Shown: positions 19,060 to 28,490, counted from the first letter of the stretch. The stretch: DNA of 30,715 nucleotides from an uncultured Campylobacter sp. (GCA_947090385.1 CAMUNZ010000006.1:1-30715), one strand, 5' to 3'. The notes: generated from the sequence alone by a model not told the origin. Numbers and translations are program-made.

Positions 19060-21345
19060 ATGGATAAAGATTTAAGTATAAAAATTTCAGTTGATAGCAA
19101 AAATGCCTCACAAAATGTAGAAAATTTAAACAATTCATTTGATAGTTTAAAACAAAAGGTTGATTTTGGGGCTAAACTTTCTATACTTACCGCTGGATTT
19201 GCCGTAGTTAGTGATAAAATCGTCGGCGTGATTTCTCGCTCTTTTGAATTAGCCGATAATTTTAAAATGCTTGAGGCGCGTGTTAATTTAGTTTCGGCGT
19301 CTAATGAAGAGCTTAGCACGTCCATGCAAAAACTTTTTAACATTTCTCAAAATACAGCCTCATCTTTTGAAAGTGTGTCGGGGCTTTATACTTCTTTAAA
19401 AACAGCGACTTCACAACTTAGCGTATCACAAAAAGATTTGTTAGAAGTGACGCAAACTATAAATCAAACTTTAACAATAAGCGGAGCAGGGGCAGGAGCA
19501 AGTAGCGCGGCGCTTATACAACTTTCACAAGCTTTTGCAAGTGGGACGCTAAGAGGGGATGAACTAAACTCGATTTTAGAGCAAACTCCGCGCCTAGCAA
19601 GGGCTATAGCTGAAGGGATGGGCGTAAGCGTTGGAGCTTTAAGAGAGCTAGGAAGTCAAGGAAAATTAACAAGCGAGGAAGTTTTTAGCGCCTTACAAAA
19701 TCAAAAAAACAAAATAGAAGAAGAATTTTCAAAAATGCCTCTTACTATATCTGGAGCAAAAACGCAAATTCAAAACTCAATTTTTGCTTTAATCGGAGGA
19801 CTTGACGGAGTAAGTGGGGCATCTTCAAACGTAGCAAATGCATTAAGCTTAATAAGCGGTTGGATTGATAAAAATAAAGCTGTGATTGTGGAGTTTGGAG
19901 GCGATGTTTTTAAGAGTTTTGAATTAATTGGAAGTAGCATAATTTTAGTGATAAACGGCGTAAGAGAAGGCGTATTAAACATGGTAAATATGGTAGGCGA
20001 TACGATTAATGAAAGCGTGAATTTTTGGATTGATTTATTAAATCAAGCAATAACAAAATTTAACGAAGTTTTATCGACTGATTTGCAAACGATTGACAAA
20101 ATAGAAATTTTCGATATGAATGCGATTAAAAACGAATACGAAGAAGTAAAAAGGCAAAACGACGAAATTTTTGCAAATATTAAAAATCAGGTTGATGATA
20201 TCGCTAAAACTTCATATAAGGAAAATGTAAGCTTAGCCCCTAGCGAGGTTAAAAATACGCCGGTTTTAATAAAAAAAGAGGATAAAAAAGAAAAAAAGGC
20301 GCGAAAAAAGCAAGACCCACAAGAAATTTATAAAAAGCAGCTTGATAAAGCCATCGAATATTATAGCGCAATAGGTGATTTAGAAAATAAACGGATAAAA
20401 GAAAAAGAAAAACAGACGCTAAAACTAAAAGAGTTGGGATTAAATAATTTACAAATAAATAAATATTTAGCAGATGAAGAAGCAAAAGAAAAACAAAAAA
20501 AAGATTTAGAGTATTTAGCATTTAAAGAGCGCTATTATGAGCTTTTAGGTGATAAGGCAAATGCTGCGATTATGAAAAACAGACAAGAAGAGATAAACTT
20601 AAAAAACAGCGGCTATAGCGACACAGAAATAGCCTCTGGGCTTTATGGTGAAAATAAACAAAATGAAAATTACGAAAGCTTAAGCTCTTCTATGGGATAT
20701 GATACTGGCATAGCTGGTGATATAAATGCAAAACTAACGGCGATTGATGAGTTTGGCGCCCTAGAAGAAGAGAGAATAAACGCTAAATATATGCTTTTAG
20801 AAGAAAACGAAGAAAATCATAATAAAAAAATGGATGAGATTATAAAAATGCATATGCAAGCAAGGCTTAGCTATGTAAGCGCTGGACTTGATGGGATGGG
20901 AGCCTTAGCGAAAACTTTTTACGATTTAAGTGGTGGCGAAAACGTAGCAGCATTAAGAGCCTATCAGGCGATGATGATAACAAAAGCGGTAATAAACACC
21001 TATACAGCAGCCACAAACGCGATGGCTACGGCTGGAAATCCTTACGTAGGTGCAGCGATGGCAGCGGTAGCTATAGCGCAAGGAATGGCGCAAGTTTCAG
21101 CCATAAAATCGCAAAAATTTCATAGTGGTGGCGAGGTTGGAAATTTACGAAGTGACGAAGTAAATGCGACTTTACAAACGGGCGAATACGTTTTAAATAG
21201 AAAACAAGTAGATAGTTTAAAAGATGATAAGCAAGGCGCCGAAGGTGGCGTAATAATCGTAAATACTATCGACCCGGATATGTTTAATCAATGGGCTTCA
21301 AGTAGAAGCGGACGCAAAGTTATAAAAAACGTAATACAAGGATAA
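19060..21345 (+). CDS. Tail tape measure protein
   Basis: The 761-residue protein has the N-terminal tape-measure domain: MLEARVNLVSASNEELSTSM, FESVSGLYTSLKTATSQLSV, QLSQAFASGTLRGDELNSIL and GVSVGALRELGSQGKLTSEE (about residues 65-215). A membrane-like hydrophobic stretch follows, then a coiled coil (about 380-500). The C-terminus is Ala/Met-rich (AGNPYVGAAMAAVAIAQGMA) and ends FHSGGEVG plus a beta tail. It sets tail length by spanning the tube. The ribosome site is weak, perhaps because the inserted reverse gene separated it from the chaperone genes. Confidence 0.93.
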   Translation: MDKDLSIKISVDSKNASQNVENLNNSFDSLKQKVDFGAKLSILTAGFAVVSDKIVGVISRSFELADNFKMLEARVNLVSASNEELSTSMQKLFNISQNTASSFESVSGLYTSLKTATSQLSVSQKDLLEVTQTINQTLTISGAGAGASSAALIQLSQAFASGTLRGDELNSILEQTPRLARAIAEGMGVSVGALRELGSQGKLTSEEVFSALQNQKNKIEEEFSKMPLTISGAKTQIQNSIFALIGGLDGVSGASSNVANALSLISGWIDKNKAVIVEFGGDVFKSFELIGSSIILVINGVREGVLNMVNMVGDTINESVNFWIDLLNQAITKFNEVLSTDLQTIDKIEIFDMNAIKNEYEEVKRQNDEIFANIKNQVDDIAKTSYKENVSLAPSEVKNTPVLIKKEDKKEKKARKKQDPQEIYKKQLDKAIEYYSAIGDLENKRIKEKEKQTLKLKELGLNNLQINKYLADEEAKEKQKKDLEYLAFKERYYELLGDKANAAIMKNRQEEINLKNSGYSDTEIASGLYGENKQNENYESLSSSMGYDTGIAGDINAKLTAIDEFGALEEERINAKYMLLEENEENHNKKMDEIIKMHMQARLSYVSAGLDGMGALAKTFYDLSGGENVAALRAYQAMMITKAVINTYTAATNAMATAGNPYVGAAMAAVAIAQGMAQVSAIKSQKFHSGGEVGNLRSDEVNATLQTGEYVLNRKQVDSLKDDKQGAEGGVIIVNTIDPDMFNQWASSRSGRKVIKNVIQG

Positions 21346-21347
21346 AT

Positions 21348-22469
21348 ATGTTTATACATGGAAAAGCTAAAATTTTTGATTTTATTGATATTTTAAAAGA
21401 AAATTGCATAAAAGCTGGATGGAATTTAAAAAAAGAGAGAGTTTTAAAATTTGACAAAATTTACAATACGATAAATTTTAAATTATCAAGCGAGAATTTA
21501 ACAGATGATTTATTTCATACTTCAGAAAGCTTTTTATTTGTCACTTTACCGAGAAAAGCAAAAGCAAAAGAGTTGATTTTTAATGGTGAGGGCGCTAAGG
21601 TTAGCGTTTATGGCGTTTTGCAAGATAACACAGAAGAGATTATTTTTAAAGATGCCACAACTTCACCGCAAAAATTAGACACGAAAAAGCAATACGCACG
21701 TTATAAGATTATCTCAGATGTAGAAATAAAAGAGGCAAATTTAACGTTTGAAACGGGATTAAATTTGCAAAAAGAGATTTATTTGCAAAGTTTTGGAAGT
21801 AGCGAAAAAGAAGAAATTTGCGTAAATTTTGGTGCTTATTTGATGCCTGTTGATTTTAGCAATTTGCAATGCAATGTGGCATCTGGTTTTTCAAATGAAT
21901 TAGATTTTTTTAATCAAAATAACGGCATAAATTCTGTTATGGGCTGCGGTGAAGAGTTTGATTATTTTTTAAATATCGACAAAAACAGAATTATTTTGGT
22001 GATAAAAAGCGCCTCGCTTTATGAAATAGGATATTTTGGAAAGTTGAGATTATACGGCGGCGAATGGAGCGTGGCTACAAATTTCGCAAATATTGCACCA
22101 AGCTACAGCGCAGAAAGAAAATTGCTAGATATAGACAAAAGCTATATAGAAAATCCAGAAATTTTATACGCAAATAAGCGATACAGTTTAACCAAAGATA
22201 ATACAAATATAAGCGGCCAGAACGGGTTAGATTTAGCGCCGTTTAATAACGGCGATGTTTATTGTGTGCCTATTTTTTATTATAAAAAGAGAGAAGGCGA
22301 TCGCTTAAACGGGATTTTTTTTGGTGAAGTTGATGGGATTATAAAAATCGCTACGGCTAAAGGATTAAACAGCGAAGATGAGATAAACATAAATGGCAAA
22401 AATTATATAGTTTTTCAAAACGGCAAAAGCGCTGGAGCTTATAATTTATTTGCAGTTTTAAAGGAGTAA
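21348..22469 (+). CDS. Tail-tip protein, paralogue 1 (373 aa)
   Basis: The protein begins FDFIDILKENCIKAGWNLKK and ends ININGKNYIVFQNGKSAGAY; both ends have counterparts in the next gene (FEFLEILANFAKRCGWSINK and LYLGDEKFIIMQTPGVWEEK). The middle (GEEFDYFLNIDKNRIILVIK, IGYFGKLRLYGG) is beta-rich. It follows the tape measure by two bases. The position suits a distal-tail or tail-tip protein. I recognise the paired architecture but no named family. Confidence 0.65.
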   Translation: MFIHGKAKIFDFIDILKENCIKAGWNLKKERVLKFDKIYNTINFKLSSENLTDDLFHTSESFLFVTLPRKAKAKELIFNGEGAKVSVYGVLQDNTEEIIFKDATTSPQKLDTKKQYARYKIISDVEIKEANLTFETGLNLQKEIYLQSFGSSEKEEICVNFGAYLMPVDFSNLQCNVASGFSNELDFFNQNNGINSVMGCGEEFDYFLNIDKNRIILVIKSASLYEIGYFGKLRLYGGEWSVATNFANIAPSYSAERKLLDIDKSYIENPEILYANKRYSLTKDNTNISGQNGLDLAPFNNGDVYCVPIFYYKKREGDRLNGIFFGEVDGIIKIATAKGLNSEDEININGKNYIVFQNGKSAGAYNLFAVLKE

Positions 22470-22471
22470 AA

Positions 22472-23428
22472 ATGATAATTCAAAGCGGAATTTGCCACGA
22501 TAGATTTGAGTTTTTAGAAATTCTTGCGAATTTTGCAAAAAGATGTGGCTGGAGTATAAATAAACAAACAAAAGACGAATTATATCTAAAAAACAGTTTT
22601 GATAATTTTTTACAAATAAAATTAGATTTTTACGAAAATCAAAAAGGCGCTATGGTTGCAGGTGCTTTTTCTTTTGATGAAGATAAAAAATTTGAGGAGC
22701 AAGAAGGCTTTACGTTTTTAAATTTGCACTCTTCTTATTCGCAATATTTTCAAATTTCTACGGGATTTGATTTTGGTGAGATAGATTTAGAAAATTACAC
22801 GCTTTTAGGGGACGAGGAGGTTTTATTTTGCCGTGTATTTGGTAGTTTTACTAATTTAAGCTTTTATAATTTTTTTAGTGCAAATTTGGTTAAAACAAAC
22901 GATTTTGACGGAGGGCATTTGCTTTTTGGAAATTGCGCTTTGGGCGAGTATTTTGGAGATTATAAAGGGATAAAAACAAGCACAGGTTATTATAGCCCTT
23001 TTGAAGTAGGTTTAAATGAAACGAATGGTTTTTATTTTCTAAGAGTTGGTAAAAAATGGATGGCAAATTTTGTGAGCTATCTATTTGGCGGGGAAAATCT
23101 AAAATTTAGCGATATTCGTATTTTTTCAAATTTACAAGCAAGGCGCTATATCGGTGATGAGCCGGTTAATTCAATCGTGAGGCTTTCGCTTTTTGACATT
23201 TTGGATATAAAAAGGGATTTTTATACAAATTTGCCCATTATTGTAGCGCCAGAGTTTTATTATAAAAACGATTTGGAAAGTTGGAGTGTGGCTGGATATT
23301 TAGATAAAATCAGAGTTGTTAGCGCCGTTAGAGATAAAGAAGAACTTTATTTAGGCGATGAAAAATTTATCATCATGCAAACGCCCGGGGTATGGGAAGA
23401 AAAATACGCCTTGGCGGTGAAATTATGA
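22472..23428 (+). CDS. Tail-tip protein, paralogue 2 (318 aa)
   Basis: Related to the preceding gene, with the same start, GWSIN motif, membrane-free beta-rich middle (TNGFYFLRVGKKWMANFVSY, LFGGENLKFSDIRIFSNLQA) and C-terminal beta hairpin. It contains the same pattern IGDEPVNSIVRLSLFDILDI that precedes the terminal domain in such proteins. The pair probably arose by tandem duplication and may form a mixed ring at the tail tip. The next gene starts at an ATGA overlap. Confidence 0.65.
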   Translation: MIIQSGICHDRFEFLEILANFAKRCGWSINKQTKDELYLKNSFDNFLQIKLDFYENQKGAMVAGAFSFDEDKKFEEQEGFTFLNLHSSYSQYFQISTGFDFGEIDLENYTLLGDEEVLFCRVFGSFTNLSFYNFFSANLVKTNDFDGGHLLFGNCALGEYFGDYKGIKTSTGYYSPFEVGLNETNGFYFLRVGKKWMANFVSYLFGGENLKFSDIRIFSNLQARRYIGDEPVNSIVRLSLFDILDIKRDFYTNLPIIVAPEFYYKNDLESWSVAGYLDKIRVVSAVRDKEELYLGDEKFIIMQTPGVWEEKYALAVKL

Positions 23429-24426
23429 GAGTTGGATTGCTTGGAAATAGCAAAAATTTTTTTAACGGCGAGGCTTTAAATCACGCAAAAAAGGCAAAAA
23501 TCGTTAAAAAAAAAGAAATTTCGCCATTAATCGTAAAAAAATCGCATAAAAAAGGAGTTTTAAATAAAAGCTTTTGCCATAAAAAAAGCGTGTGGCTTTA
23601 TAATATAAAAAACGAAAATTTAGCGCCCATTCTTACCTCTTTAGATAGAAATTTCGATTTTGGGATAATCACAGAAGAAAGACTGGTTAAATTTTATATA
23701 AGAAACGCAGACGATAAAAGTATTTATTTGCAAGATATCAAAAACGAAGCAAATGGCGTGCGAATTAGTGGGATAAATGCAGGTGATACTTTAAGGCAAA
23801 ACGAATGGCGAAAAGTTATTTTAACCGTGCAAAACGCTGGAGATATCGACGCAAAAGGCGAAATAAAATTTATATTTGAAAATCAAACGATAATTTTAAA
23901 AATAACTGGGACAAGGGCGGTGATTTTTGCTTATCGTCCAAGCTTTAGCTATTCTCAAACAAAAGAGTTTAAAACGGATATTTTTACCGCACAAAACGGC
24001 AAAGAAACAAGAGTAGCAAAACTAAACAGACCAAAAATTTCAGTAAGTTTTAGCATAACCACAAAAGAGATAGAAAACGGCGTAATTGATGTTTTGAACT
24101 TTGCTTTAAATAAATATTGTTTAATTCCTTTGTGGCTAAGCTTAACGCTTTGTATGGAAGATAGCAAAGGCGAAATTTTAAAATGTGATACAAAAAACAG
24201 AGATTTTTATGATTATTTGATTGTATGGCGGGATTTTAATGATTATAATTTTGCAAAAATTTTAAAATTGGATGAAGAAAGTATAACAATCGATAAAAAA
24301 ATAGAGGCAAAAAAGGGCGATTTTATTTTGCCACTTTTAAAAGCGACACCAAATAAGCGCGTAAATTACGACTTTTTAAACTCAGAAATAAAAAGTTTTA
24401 ATTTAGAGTTTAAGGAGCTTTTGTGA
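23425..24426 (+). CDS. Tail-tip / baseplate protein (333 aa)
   Basis: I use the ATG at 23425, which overlaps the previous stop (ATGA); the ATG at 23392 lies inside the upstream gene. After a basic N-terminal region, a beta-sandwich-like domain (NANGVRISGINAGDTLRQNE, KVILTVQNAGD) is followed by FKTDIFTAQNGKETRVAKLN, which resembles the TDV-x-x-x-x-x-GxExR motif of siphovirus tail proteins upstream of the hub. The C-terminal half (FALNKYCLIPLWLSLTL) continues that pattern. It probably joins tube to hub. Family naming is uncertain. Confidence 0.6.
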   Translation: MRVGLLGNSKNFFNGEALNHAKKAKIVKKKEISPLIVKKSHKKGVLNKSFCHKKSVWLYNIKNENLAPILTSLDRNFDFGIITEERLVKFYIRNADDKSIYLQDIKNEANGVRISGINAGDTLRQNEWRKVILTVQNAGDIDAKGEIKFIFENQTIILKITGTRAVIFAYRPSFSYSQTKEFKTDIFTAQNGKETRVAKLNRPKISVSFSITTKEIENGVIDVLNFALNKYCLIPLWLSLTLCMEDSKGEILKCDTKNRDFYDYLIVWRDFNDYNFAKILKLDEESITIDKKIEAKKGDFILPLLKATPNKRVNYDFLNSEIKSFNLEFKELL

Positions 24427-24992
24427 TTTATAAAGATAAAAAGATTTGGGATAAATCGCCGCTTGTAAAGCCAAGAATTACGCTTAAAAATGATTATGAA
24501 ATGGCTGGGAAAATTTACCAAGAAAAATGGAGTTTAACGCCAAATTTACGCATAATTTCTCATAATTATTTTATTTTTGATTTAGATGAATTAAAAGAAG
24601 TTGAAAATTTTTTTTATGAGATGAAAGGAAGGCTAAATAGCTTTTTTATACCTTCACACACAAAAGATTTAATCGCGATAATTGGCAAAAAAGGCGATAA
24701 TTTTTTTAGCATAAAAAAGCAAAATAAAACTTTTTGGATTTACAATCAAAACAGATTTTTACTAACCTCGCGAGATTTTGCTACAAAAATAATAGACGCA
24801 AAGCCTTCAAATATAAATAAAGCTGAAGAAATAATTTTTTTAGAAGATGCTCTTCCTTACGATATAAATAAATTTATATTTATCGAAGAGTTAATTTGTG
24901 TAAGATTTAACAGCGATAAGATGAAAATCACAAAAAATGGCGCCGCCATGTATCAAGTAAATTTTGATTTTAAGGAGGTATTTTATGAATGA
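24423..24992 (+). CDS. Tail-tip protein (189 aa) upstream of hub adaptor
   Basis: GTG start with AAGGAG six bases upstream; it overlaps the previous stop by four bases. The sequence has EKWSLTPNLRIISHNYFIFD and LKEVENFFYEMKGRLNSFFI-PSHTKDL, resembling the GR-x-x-x-FW-x-PSW-x-D pattern of tail proteins next to the BR0599-type gene in transfer-agent-like and B3/D3112-like phages. It ends with a beta strand (AAMYQVNFDFKEVFYE). It is probably part of the distal tail complex. Confidence 0.6.
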   Translation: MIYKDKKIWDKSPLVKPRITLKNDYEMAGKIYQEKWSLTPNLRIISHNYFIFDLDELKEVENFFYEMKGRLNSFFIPSHTKDLIAIIGKKGDNFFSIKKQNKTFWIYNQNRFLLTSRDFATKIIDAKPSNINKAEEIIFLEDALPYDINKFIFIEELICVRFNSDKMKITKNGAAMYQVNFDFKEVFYE

Positions 24993-25731
24993 ATTATTTG
25001 AGTTTATTTTAGAAGAAGAAAGAATTTTTTACACTTCAGGCGAAGAAGATGTAGAATTTGAAGGCAAAATTTATAAATCTGTTTTGATTTATAGAGACGA
25101 GATAAACAAAGACACTTTTAACGACGACGCAAATATAAAAATCGGTTTAAATGTTTATCCAGCTAATTTATTTAAGTTTTTTAATCCAAGCATGAATGTA
25201 ATCGTCAAAATTTTAAATGAAAAAGGAGTTTTATTATTTGCTGGACGCATTAAAGATATCGAATTTAACCTAAATGGTGGCATCGCTACGGTAAAACTTG
25301 CCACGCTTGGTGGCGTTATGAAATCAAAAATCCCATCACGGGTTTATAGCAAAGAGTGTGGATTTGAGTGTTTTGGAAAAGGTTGCGGCTTAAATAAAAA
25401 AGATTTTTGCGTTGTATTAAACGGAGATGAATGCGAGTTTTCAAATGATTTTATGAGTATAAAAAGCGAAAAATTAAAATCTTGCAAGGAGGGTTATTTT
25501 AACGGTGGATATGTAGAGTTTGAAAAACAAAGAAGTTTTATAACGGAGTTTAAAGATGACACGATAAAGCTTTTATTTCCTTTAGGAAATTTAAAAAAAT
25601 CAAGCGTTATTTATTGTTATGCTGGTTGCGATAAGCTTTTAAACACTTGCAAAAATAAATTTAACAACGCTAAAAATTACGGTGGATTTCCTTTCGTCCC
25701 AGCTAAAAATCCAGTAACACAAGGATATTGA
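24985..25731 (+). CDS. Phage BR0599/DUF2163-family tail protein
   Basis: I use the ATG at 24985 with a perfect AAGGAGG before it; an earlier TTG at 24964 is inside the previous gene. The 248-residue protein has an N-terminal beta domain (FEGKIYKSVLIYRDEINKDT) and a Cys-containing C-terminal domain: PSRVYSKECGFECFGKGCGL, GCDKLLNTCKNKFNNAKNYG and GFPFVPAKNP, the signature of BR0599 tail proteins (g13-like in gene transfer agents). It probably forms part of the baseplate hub and may bind a metal through its cysteines. Confidence 0.85.
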   Translation: MNELFEFILEEERIFYTSGEEDVEFEGKIYKSVLIYRDEINKDTFNDDANIKIGLNVYPANLFKFFNPSMNVIVKILNEKGVLLFAGRIKDIEFNLNGGIATVKLATLGGVMKSKIPSRVYSKECGFECFGKGCGLNKKDFCVVLNGDECEFSNDFMSIKSEKLKSCKEGYFNGGYVEFEKQRSFITEFKDDTIKLLFPLGNLKKSSVIYCYAGCDKLLNTCKNKFNNAKNYGGFPFVPAKNPVTQGY

Positions 25732-25732
25732 T

Positions 25733-25960
25733 ATGTTTACGGCTATTGTCGCTTTAGTGGTTGCTGTTGTCGCGGCTGTTGCTGCGATTTTATTGACGCC
25801 GATGCCTACGATGGATAACGCAAAATCTGTAGGATTAGATGATTTTTCGATACCTACAAACTCAAACGGAAGGATAATCCCGGAAGTTTTTGGGACTTGT
25901 GAAATTCACGGAAATATTATCTGGTATGGCGATTTAAGAAGCAAGGAATTAAAAGCATAA
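25733..25960 (+). CDS. Tail hub protein, N-terminal piece (75 aa)
   Basis: The first ~25 residues are a hydrophobic segment (AIVALVVAVVAAVAAILLTP), followed by FSIPTNSNGRIIPEVFGTCE and GNIIWYGDLRSKELKA. In most phages the same PVVFGT...GNVIWYGDL block is the start of the large hub protein, continued by a basic linker and VGYKYYLG. Here the frame stops, and that continuation begins at an ATG overlapping the stop (TAATG), in the -1 frame. It is therefore either a naturally split hub, a frameshifted product or a mutation. Confidence 0.7.
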   Translation: MFTAIVALVVAVVAAVAAILLTPMPTMDNAKSVGLDDFSIPTNSNGRIIPEVFGTCEIHGNIIWYGDLRSKELKA

Positions 25961-27120
25961 TGGGACTAAGAAGCAGAAAAAAGAGAAAAAAGATGGTTGT
26001 AGGCTATGCCTATTTTTTAGGTTTAGCTTATGCATTATGCACGAAAGTCGATGAATTTCTTGAGTTAAGATTGGGTGGTGATATTTCAGCGAAGCCAAAA
26101 TTAAAAGGTTGTGGGAAATTCTTAGCAAAAACTGGCATAATTTCACCTAGCCACGGAAGCGATGACGCAACTTCTGAGGTGAAATTTTACGACGGAACAC
26201 AAGAAAAAGCTGACCCGTATATAAAAGAACAAACGGGGGCCGATTTAGCTTATAAAAATACCGCGTATTTAGTGATAAACGGCTTTATCGGCGATAATGT
26301 TAGATCTGCGCCTAATTATTCAGCTGTAGTAAAAAGGACGAAATTAACAGATTGGACGTATAACGATGTAAGTTTGGACGATATCGAAGGCGACGCAAAT
26401 CCAGCTAGTTGCTTGTGGTATATTTTAACTGAAATTATCGGCTTAGATGATGAAATTCTTGATAAAAATAGCTTTATAAAATCGGCCGAGATGCTTTATA
26501 AAGAGCGCTTAGGCGTAAGCTTTATAATGGGAAAATCACAAGAAGCAAAAGAGTGGCTACAAGAAATTTTAAGAACAATTGACGCCGTTTTATCTGTAAA
26601 TTCACAAAATGGCAAACTTTCGTTAAGGCTTTTAAGGGATGATTATTCACAAAAAGATTTAAGATTAATAAACGAAAGCAACATTAACAATTTAAAATTT
26701 AAACGCAAATCGTGGGATGAAACGTATTCAAGAGTTACGATTAAATACACGCAACGCGGAAGCTTTTCAGAAAGCTCACTAACAGCGATAAACTCAGCCA
26801 CAAGGCAAACGCTAGGATTTGAACGCGCTTATAGCACAGAATATATGGCGATAACAAACGCAAACAATGCAAATAAAATTCTTTCAAGGCTTATGAGAAA
26901 ATTAACCTATCCTATAGCAAATTTAAAATTTAATCTAAGCGCCGAAGAGTTTAAAGATTTAACCGTAGGCGATGTTTTGTTGTTTTCAAATACGGCTTTA
27001 AATGTATTTGATATGCCTATAAGAGTTTTAAATTTAGGAGCCGATAAAGCAGATACGCAAACGATAGAAGTTGAGGCGTGTGAGGATGTTTTTGCGCTTA
27101 AAAATGTTACAGTTTCTTAA
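25960..27120 (+). CDS. Tail hub protein, main part (386 aa)
   Basis: It starts GLRSRKKRKKMVVGYAYFLG-LAYALC, matching the middle of longer hub proteins just past WYGDL. Further blocks are YLVINGFIGDNVRSAPNYSA, PASCLWYILTEIIGLDDEIL and DAVLSVNSQNGKLSLRLLRD, typical of Phage-tail_3 (gpJ-like) hubs. A beta-rich end (LTVGDVLLFSNTAL) follows. The hub closes the tail tube and anchors receptor-binding proteins. The start overlaps the previous stop, so the two pieces can be made in equal amounts by coupling. No ribosome site stands alone at the ATG. Confidence 0.75.
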   Translation: MGLRSRKKRKKMVVGYAYFLGLAYALCTKVDEFLELRLGGDISAKPKLKGCGKFLAKTGIISPSHGSDDATSEVKFYDGTQEKADPYIKEQTGADLAYKNTAYLVINGFIGDNVRSAPNYSAVVKRTKLTDWTYNDVSLDDIEGDANPASCLWYILTEIIGLDDEILDKNSFIKSAEMLYKERLGVSFIMGKSQEAKEWLQEILRTIDAVLSVNSQNGKLSLRLLRDDYSQKDLRLINESNINNLKFKRKSWDETYSRVTIKYTQRGSFSESSLTAINSATRQTLGFERAYSTEYMAITNANNANKILSRLMRKLTYPIANLKFNLSAEEFKDLTVGDVLLFSNTALNVFDMPIRVLNLGADKADTQTIEVEACEDVFALKNVTVS

Positions 27121-28017
27121 GTGCAAGAAGATTTATATAAGCCGTTAGATTTAGGAATAAGCGAATTTGAATATATAAGCGCTATTTCGACGACTGCAGA
27201 GATGGGATTTGAGCAAGGCGTTTTGCCACTAATGACAAAGCCAAAAGGATTTATTCAAGGAGTAAAAGTAAAAGACGGTTTAAGCGGTGACACGGTAAAT
27301 GGGCAGTTTTTTGATTTAGGTGAATTGACAAAAGATTTTAACATAACGGAAGAAATGGGCGATGATTTAAGTTTTGAAGTAAAACAAATCACAAAATTTT
27401 CACAGCTAAAAGCGACACGCGCTGGTTATCAGAGGCTAAAGTTTGTTTGTTTGATAGATAATGAGTTTATAAATTATCAATTTAGATTATTGCAAGATGA
27501 CGGGACTTTTAAAGTTAAAACGCTTATGCGTGGGCTTACTGGTACAAAAATCGCCTCACATAAAAAAGGGGCTAAGGTGTGGTTTTCGTTAGTCGATGCA
27601 AATGATTTAAATATTTTAGAAATAATCTCACCAAATACAACGCTTTATTTTAGCGCTTTTAATTATTTGGAAAACGTCACTAAAAAGCTAAGTTTTACGC
27701 ACGACAAAAAAGCTTTAATCCCTTATGCTCCTTCAAATTTACAAGGCATTAGAAACGGGCAAAAAGTAACACTAAAATGGCGAAACTGTGTGCCTTTACA
27801 CGGTGCGAATTTTAGAAACGCAGATAATATCGCAGCTGGAATTGACGAAGGCTTAAACGAAAATCAAATTATTATAAAATACAATCTAGAAGGAAAAGAG
27901 CAAAAGATAACGACCGATAAAGAAGAGATTGAAGTTTTAGCACCTAAAAAAACAAAATTTTATTTATGGCAATTAGCAAATTCTTATCTAAGCCAAAAAG
28001 TAGAAATTGAAATTTAA
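27121..28017 (+). CDS. Tail protein after the hub (298 aa)
   Basis: GTG start directly after the hub stop, with no ribosome site of its own, so it is probably coupled. The sequence (ISEFEYISAISTTAEMGFEQ, GFIQGVKVKDG, IDNEFINYQFRLLQDDGTFK) resembles the second half of large hub proteins, where EFI-x-Y...L...RG-x-x-GT occurs (TLMRGLTGTKIASHKKGAKV). A fibronectin-like end (PYAPSNLQGIRNGQKVTLKW) follows. The hub may thus be split in three genes here. A receptor-binding role is possible. Confidence 0.6.
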   Translation: MQEDLYKPLDLGISEFEYISAISTTAEMGFEQGVLPLMTKPKGFIQGVKVKDGLSGDTVNGQFFDLGELTKDFNITEEMGDDLSFEVKQITKFSQLKATRAGYQRLKFVCLIDNEFINYQFRLLQDDGTFKVKTLMRGLTGTKIASHKKGAKVWFSLVDANDLNILEIISPNTTLYFSAFNYLENVTKKLSFTHDKKALIPYAPSNLQGIRNGQKVTLKWRNCVPLHGANFRNADNIAAGIDEGLNENQIIIKYNLEGKEQKITTDKEEIEVLAPKKTKFYLWQLANSYLSQKVEIEI

Positions 28018-28029
28018 AAAGGATAAAAA

Positions 28030-28440
28030 ATGAGTATTTTTGACGCGTTAAGCGAAATAAAAAAAATTTTAAGCGTTGTAAATGTAAAAACTGTAAAATT
28101 AGGGCTTGAGCCAAATATCAGCCCAAGCGATTATCCGATAATTCGCATCGTCGCTGGAAATAGCGAAATAAGCACTGGATTTGACGGCTGGAGTGAAAAT
28201 TTTGATTTTAAAGTTTATTGTGGCTATAAATTAGATGAAAAAATAGGCGTTGAAAACATTTATAAACAAATTTATACTTTAGAAAACGAGATTAAATTTT
28301 TACTTCATAACACGCAAATTTTTGACGGCGCTGGACTTATAAAATTTCAAAATACCGTAAGCGATGAAGATACATTAAAAAATTTTAAAGTTTTATGCTT
28401 GAGTTTTAGAATTTGCGAGATGAGATTTATGCAGCCATAA
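28030..28440 (+). CDS. Small tail protein, possible tail terminator (136 aa)
   Basis: The helix-beta pattern (IFDALSEIKKILSVVNVKTV, SDYPIIRIVAGNSEISTGFD, FDFKVYCGYKLDEK) resembles tail-terminator or minor tail gpU/gp10-like proteins. AAAGGA precedes the ATG. If it is the terminator, its position at the far end of the tail genes, not between neck and tube, would fit a rearranged late region. It is the last gene of the late block. Assignment by pattern only. Confidence 0.5.
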   Translation: MSIFDALSEIKKILSVVNVKTVKLGLEPNISPSDYPIIRIVAGNSEISTGFDGWSENFDFKVYCGYKLDEKIGVENIYKQIYTLENEIKFLLHNTQIFDGAGLIKFQNTVSDEDTLKNFKVLCLSFRICEMRFMQP

Positions 28441-28490
28441 ATGCGCTTAATTTTAAGCCGTTTATTTATCTTTTAGTTATTAATTAATTA

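Noticed and set aside
18753..19067. Rightward 104-codon frame between tail chaperone and tape measure, with AAAGG before its ATG
   Set aside because: Its composition is what the complement of a hydrophobic gene gives (Lys/Asn-rich, no recognisable pattern), and the opposite strand has better helices, ribosome site and promoter. Not fully excluded.
12492..28440. Element as a capsid-forming satellite (cf-PICI-like) because the portal is missing
   Set aside because: It carries a complete set of tail, lysis, replication and packaging genes, which such satellites do not; a defective or rearranged prophage is simpler.
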